From: an uncultured Eubacteriales bacterium
Lineage (GTDB): Bacteria > Bacillota > Clostridia > Monoglobales > Monoglobaceae
Assembly (NCBI GenBank): GCA_958352815.1
Contig: CATWQA010000021.1
Location: forward strand, 1-34,716
Direction: 5' to 3'
DNA: 34,716 bases
Part shown: piece after piece, positions 33,214 to 34,716 of the stretch
Position numbering within the stretch: position 1 is the first letter of the stretch
Layout: each line of letters starts with the position of its first letter
Made by a program: the position numbers and the translations under genes
The notes under the pieces: model-generated
Told to the model about the DNA's origin: nothing
Databases searched by the model: none
The model's input: the letters and a program-made list of their open reading frames with translations, nothing else

Positions 33214-33891
33214 ATGAAAAAGTTTATATCGCTTTTGATGTTGGTAATTTTAATTTTTTCTTGTTCTGCCTGCAGTAACAATGCGGAATTGGAAGCGTTA
33301 AAAAAAGAAAATGAACAATTGAAAGCACAGCTCTCGGGAGACTTACCTGCAGAAATAAACGAAGAAGAAAGTGGGAATGAAGCAATTCAAGACGGAACAA
33401 TAAGTTATGGGCAAATTAAGACGTCAGAGTTTTCCGACTGCCTGTCTGACGGAATATACAGATGTGGAACAGACATGGAAAGCGGCGACTATTATGTGCT
33501 GTCACCTTATGGAAACGCCGGCTATGAAGTGACTGATTCAGCTGATGAAGTGTCATGGTCCGGACATGCTTGTATTTTCAAGAAAATTCACATTGAGGAC
33601 GGACAATATATTAATGCTGATTTTGCTGTGCTTATACCTGTGGATAGATTTAACAGAGATGACTGGTCTAAATATGGGGCATTTTTAGTAGGCAAAGATT
33701 TAGCCGCAGGCGAGTATAGAGTAAGTTCAAAAGGAAGTAGTAATGTTTCTTCCTATCAGATTACCGTTGGTGAACCGGATAGTGAAATTATTAAATCTTC
33801 CACATTGCATGGTAGTCAGGAATATGTTTCTTTATCAGATGGACAATATATTATGTTAAATAATATAATATTAACACCGGTTGAAAATTGA
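33214..33891 (+). CDS. Lipoprotein with two related C-terminal repeats
   Basis: A 225-residue exported lipoprotein. The signal peptide MKKFISLLMLVILIFSCSAC ends at the likely lipidated Cys20 (Cys17 is possible). A short coiled coil follows (ELEALKKENEQLKAQL, 25-40), then an acidic linker. Two related beta-rich units follow (about 80-155 and 157-225); each has a G(x)D-(x)2-(S/A)G(D/E)Y core and a DGQYI motif (MESGDYYVLS and AAGEYRVSSK). AAAGGGAGAGG precedes the ATG. The gene is clearly AT-richer than the two before it, suggesting a separate origin. Function is unknown. Confidence 0.8.
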   Translation: MKKFISLLMLVILIFSCSACSNNAELEALKKENEQLKAQLSGDLPAEINEEESGNEAIQDGTISYGQIKTSEFSDCLSDGIYRCGTDMESGDYYVLSPYGNAGYEVTDSADEVSWSGHACIFKKIHIEDGQYINADFAVLIPVDRFNRDDWSKYGAFLVGKDLAAGEYRVSSKGSSNVSSYQITVGEPDSEIIKSSTLHGSQEYVSLSDGQYIMLNNIILTPVEN

Positions 33892-33933
33892 AATAACTAA
33901 ATAATAATTTTGTGAAAACAGAATAATCTAAGT

Positions 33934-33978
33934 AAATGTCCTTTTCATTTTTACGATGGCAGGGGCATTTTTCTTTTT
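33934..33978 (+). terminator. Terminator after the lipoprotein gene
   Basis: AAATGTCC (33934-33941) pairs with GGGGCATTT (33962-33970) using a G-T pair, with a 20-nt loop, and is followed by TTTCTTTTT. Confidence 0.6.
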
Positions 33979-34017
33979 GCCAAGATTATCGTCTTTTATT
34001 TTGTTTACACGTTGTCA

Positions 34018-34065
34018 GCCCGCCGTTGCGCTTAGGGGAGAGTGGGCAAGCGCAACAGGGCGGGC
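34018..34065. repeat. GC-rich hairpin repeat, copy 2
   Basis: GCCCGCC (34018-34024) pairs with GGCGGGC (34059-34065), and GTTGCGCTT (34025-34033) with AAGCGCAAC (34048-34056), leaving an AG bulge. The 14-nt loop AGGGGAGAGTGGGC resembles that of copy 1 (7991-8004). Compared with copy 1, a T-A pair in the inner stem is replaced by C-G. The flank ATACAAATTAATCGG resembles the flank of copy 1. The gap 33892-34230 has no gene. Confidence 0.75.
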
Positions 34066-34230
34066 GACAGATATACCAATATAGGTATACAAATTAATCG
34101 GAACAATTATCAACGTAAATATTGCATTTTTATGCTTTTATGAAATAAAATAATTTAGCATATTGCCCACTTTGTTGTTTTTTAAAGCTTGATCATTTTT
34201 CGGTTTTACGGATAAGTCGTATTTGAAGAA

Positions 34231-34716
34231 TTACTTCAGGGCGCCGTAGAACATCGCGGCGGCGTCCGTCCTGCTTAGGGGAACTTCTATGCCGGTGTTC
34301 TCCGTATAGTCAAAAATTCCGTTATTTCGGGCGGCTATCATGAACCCGTTGGGGTACGCCGTGTTGGTGCTTGCGAATCCCGCGCATATTGTCAGGATTT
34401 TTGCCGCCTGATCTGTTGTAACGTACTCCTCCGGGGCAAATAATCCGCCGCCCACGCCGTTTATGGCGCCTATGTCAACGCAGGCTTTTATGTACGGGCT
34501 TGCCCAGTGATCCTTGGCGTCGGAAAAGCTGCAGTTTTCTTTTGGTTCATAGCCAAAACCGCGGCAAATCATTGCGGAAAACTCGGCTCTCGTTATGTTG
34601 GCGTAGGGTCTGAATGAGCCGTCCTCGTAACCGTTGACTATTCCTTTGTTGTATACAAACTCAACGGCTTTCTGCTGAGTTCTTGAGAGAGAGGAGATGT
34701 CGTTGAATATGCCGCC
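34231..34716 (-). CDS. SLH-domain protein, C-terminal part (5' end beyond window)
   Basis: The reading frame enters from the right window edge, so only the last 161 residues are seen. They contain S-layer homology units: NGYEDGSFRPYANITRAEFS (about 29-48) in the first, FSDAKDHWASPYIKACVDIG in the second, and a third, degenerate one ending PLSRTDAAAMFYGALK at the C-terminus. SLH triplets bind pyruvylated secondary cell-wall polymer and anchor proteins to the surface. The enzyme or structural part, if any, lies outside the window. No clear terminator is seen between the stop (34231) and 34066. Confidence 0.88.
   Translation of the reverse strand, partial: GGIFNDISSLSRTQQKAVEFVYNKGIVNGYEDGSFRPYANITRAEFSAMICRGFGYEPKENCSFSDAKDHWASPYIKACVDIGAINGVGGGLFAPEEYVTTDQAAKILTICAGFASTNTAYPNGFMIAARNNGIFDYTENTGIEVPLSRTDAAAMFYGALK

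Overview
The window looks like chromosome from an anaerobic, low-to-mid GC Gram-positive of the Clostridia. Pointers are the MurT/GatD lipid II amidation pair, AGGAGG-type ribosome binding sites, consensus TTGACA/TATAAT promoters with 17-bp spacers, Firmicutes-type RpoB/RpoC, S-layer homology domains and a 1184-residue secreted pectate lyase beside 2-keto-3-deoxygluconate catabolism. That combination recalls gut pectin degraders such as Monoglobus. The genus is inference from gene content only.

Layout. (1) 1-2331: repeat debris, a promoter, then murT-gatD. (2) 2596-5909: a membrane fusion protein with a long acidic cytoplasmic tail and a MacB/FtsX-type permease, with no ATPase gene beside them, closed by a terminator. 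(3) 6154-7725: a membrane-bound PAS-PAS-GGDEF protein. (4) 8291-10026, minus strand: eda-kdgK (KDPG aldolase, KDG kinase), divergent from pfkA (10446-11546), followed by rpmE. (5) 12363-14257: a small membrane protein, a possible AraC-type remnant, and an AT-rich tetR plus iron-sulfur flavoprotein operon with a clear operator. (6) 14448-18002, minus strand: the pectate lyase. (7) 18496-26022: rpoB-rpoC with its own promoter and terminator, without the usual ribosomal protein neighbours. (8) 26800-31431, minus strand: a five-gene operon of circularly permuted ATP-grasp, alpha-E protein, transglutaminase-like protease and two AstE/AspA-like deacylases, with a terminator-like hairpin in its leader. 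(9) 32079-33891: a DUF4867-like protein, a zinc-ribbon membrane protein and an AT-rich lipoprotein. (10) 34231-34716, minus strand: the C-terminal end of an SLH-domain protein cut by the window edge.

Functionally, the pectate lyase, KDG kinase, KDPG aldolase and 6-phosphofructokinase fit pectin being cut outside the cell and its uronate products feeding central metabolism. The ATP-grasp/alpha-E/transglutaminase/deacylase operon has the look of a peptide- or amide-bond making and breaking system whose substrate is unknown, and it is the best candidate here for an incompletely described system.

The larger intergenic gaps are not empty. They hold a modular family of short repeats: a GC-rich hairpin with a conserved purine-rich loop, a roughly 165-bp MITE-like unit with imperfect inverted ends and an invariant 19-bp palindrome, and an AAAGGC/GCCTTT stem module. 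At least four copies of the palindrome lie in about 20 kb. No tRNA, rRNA or CRISPR array was seen.
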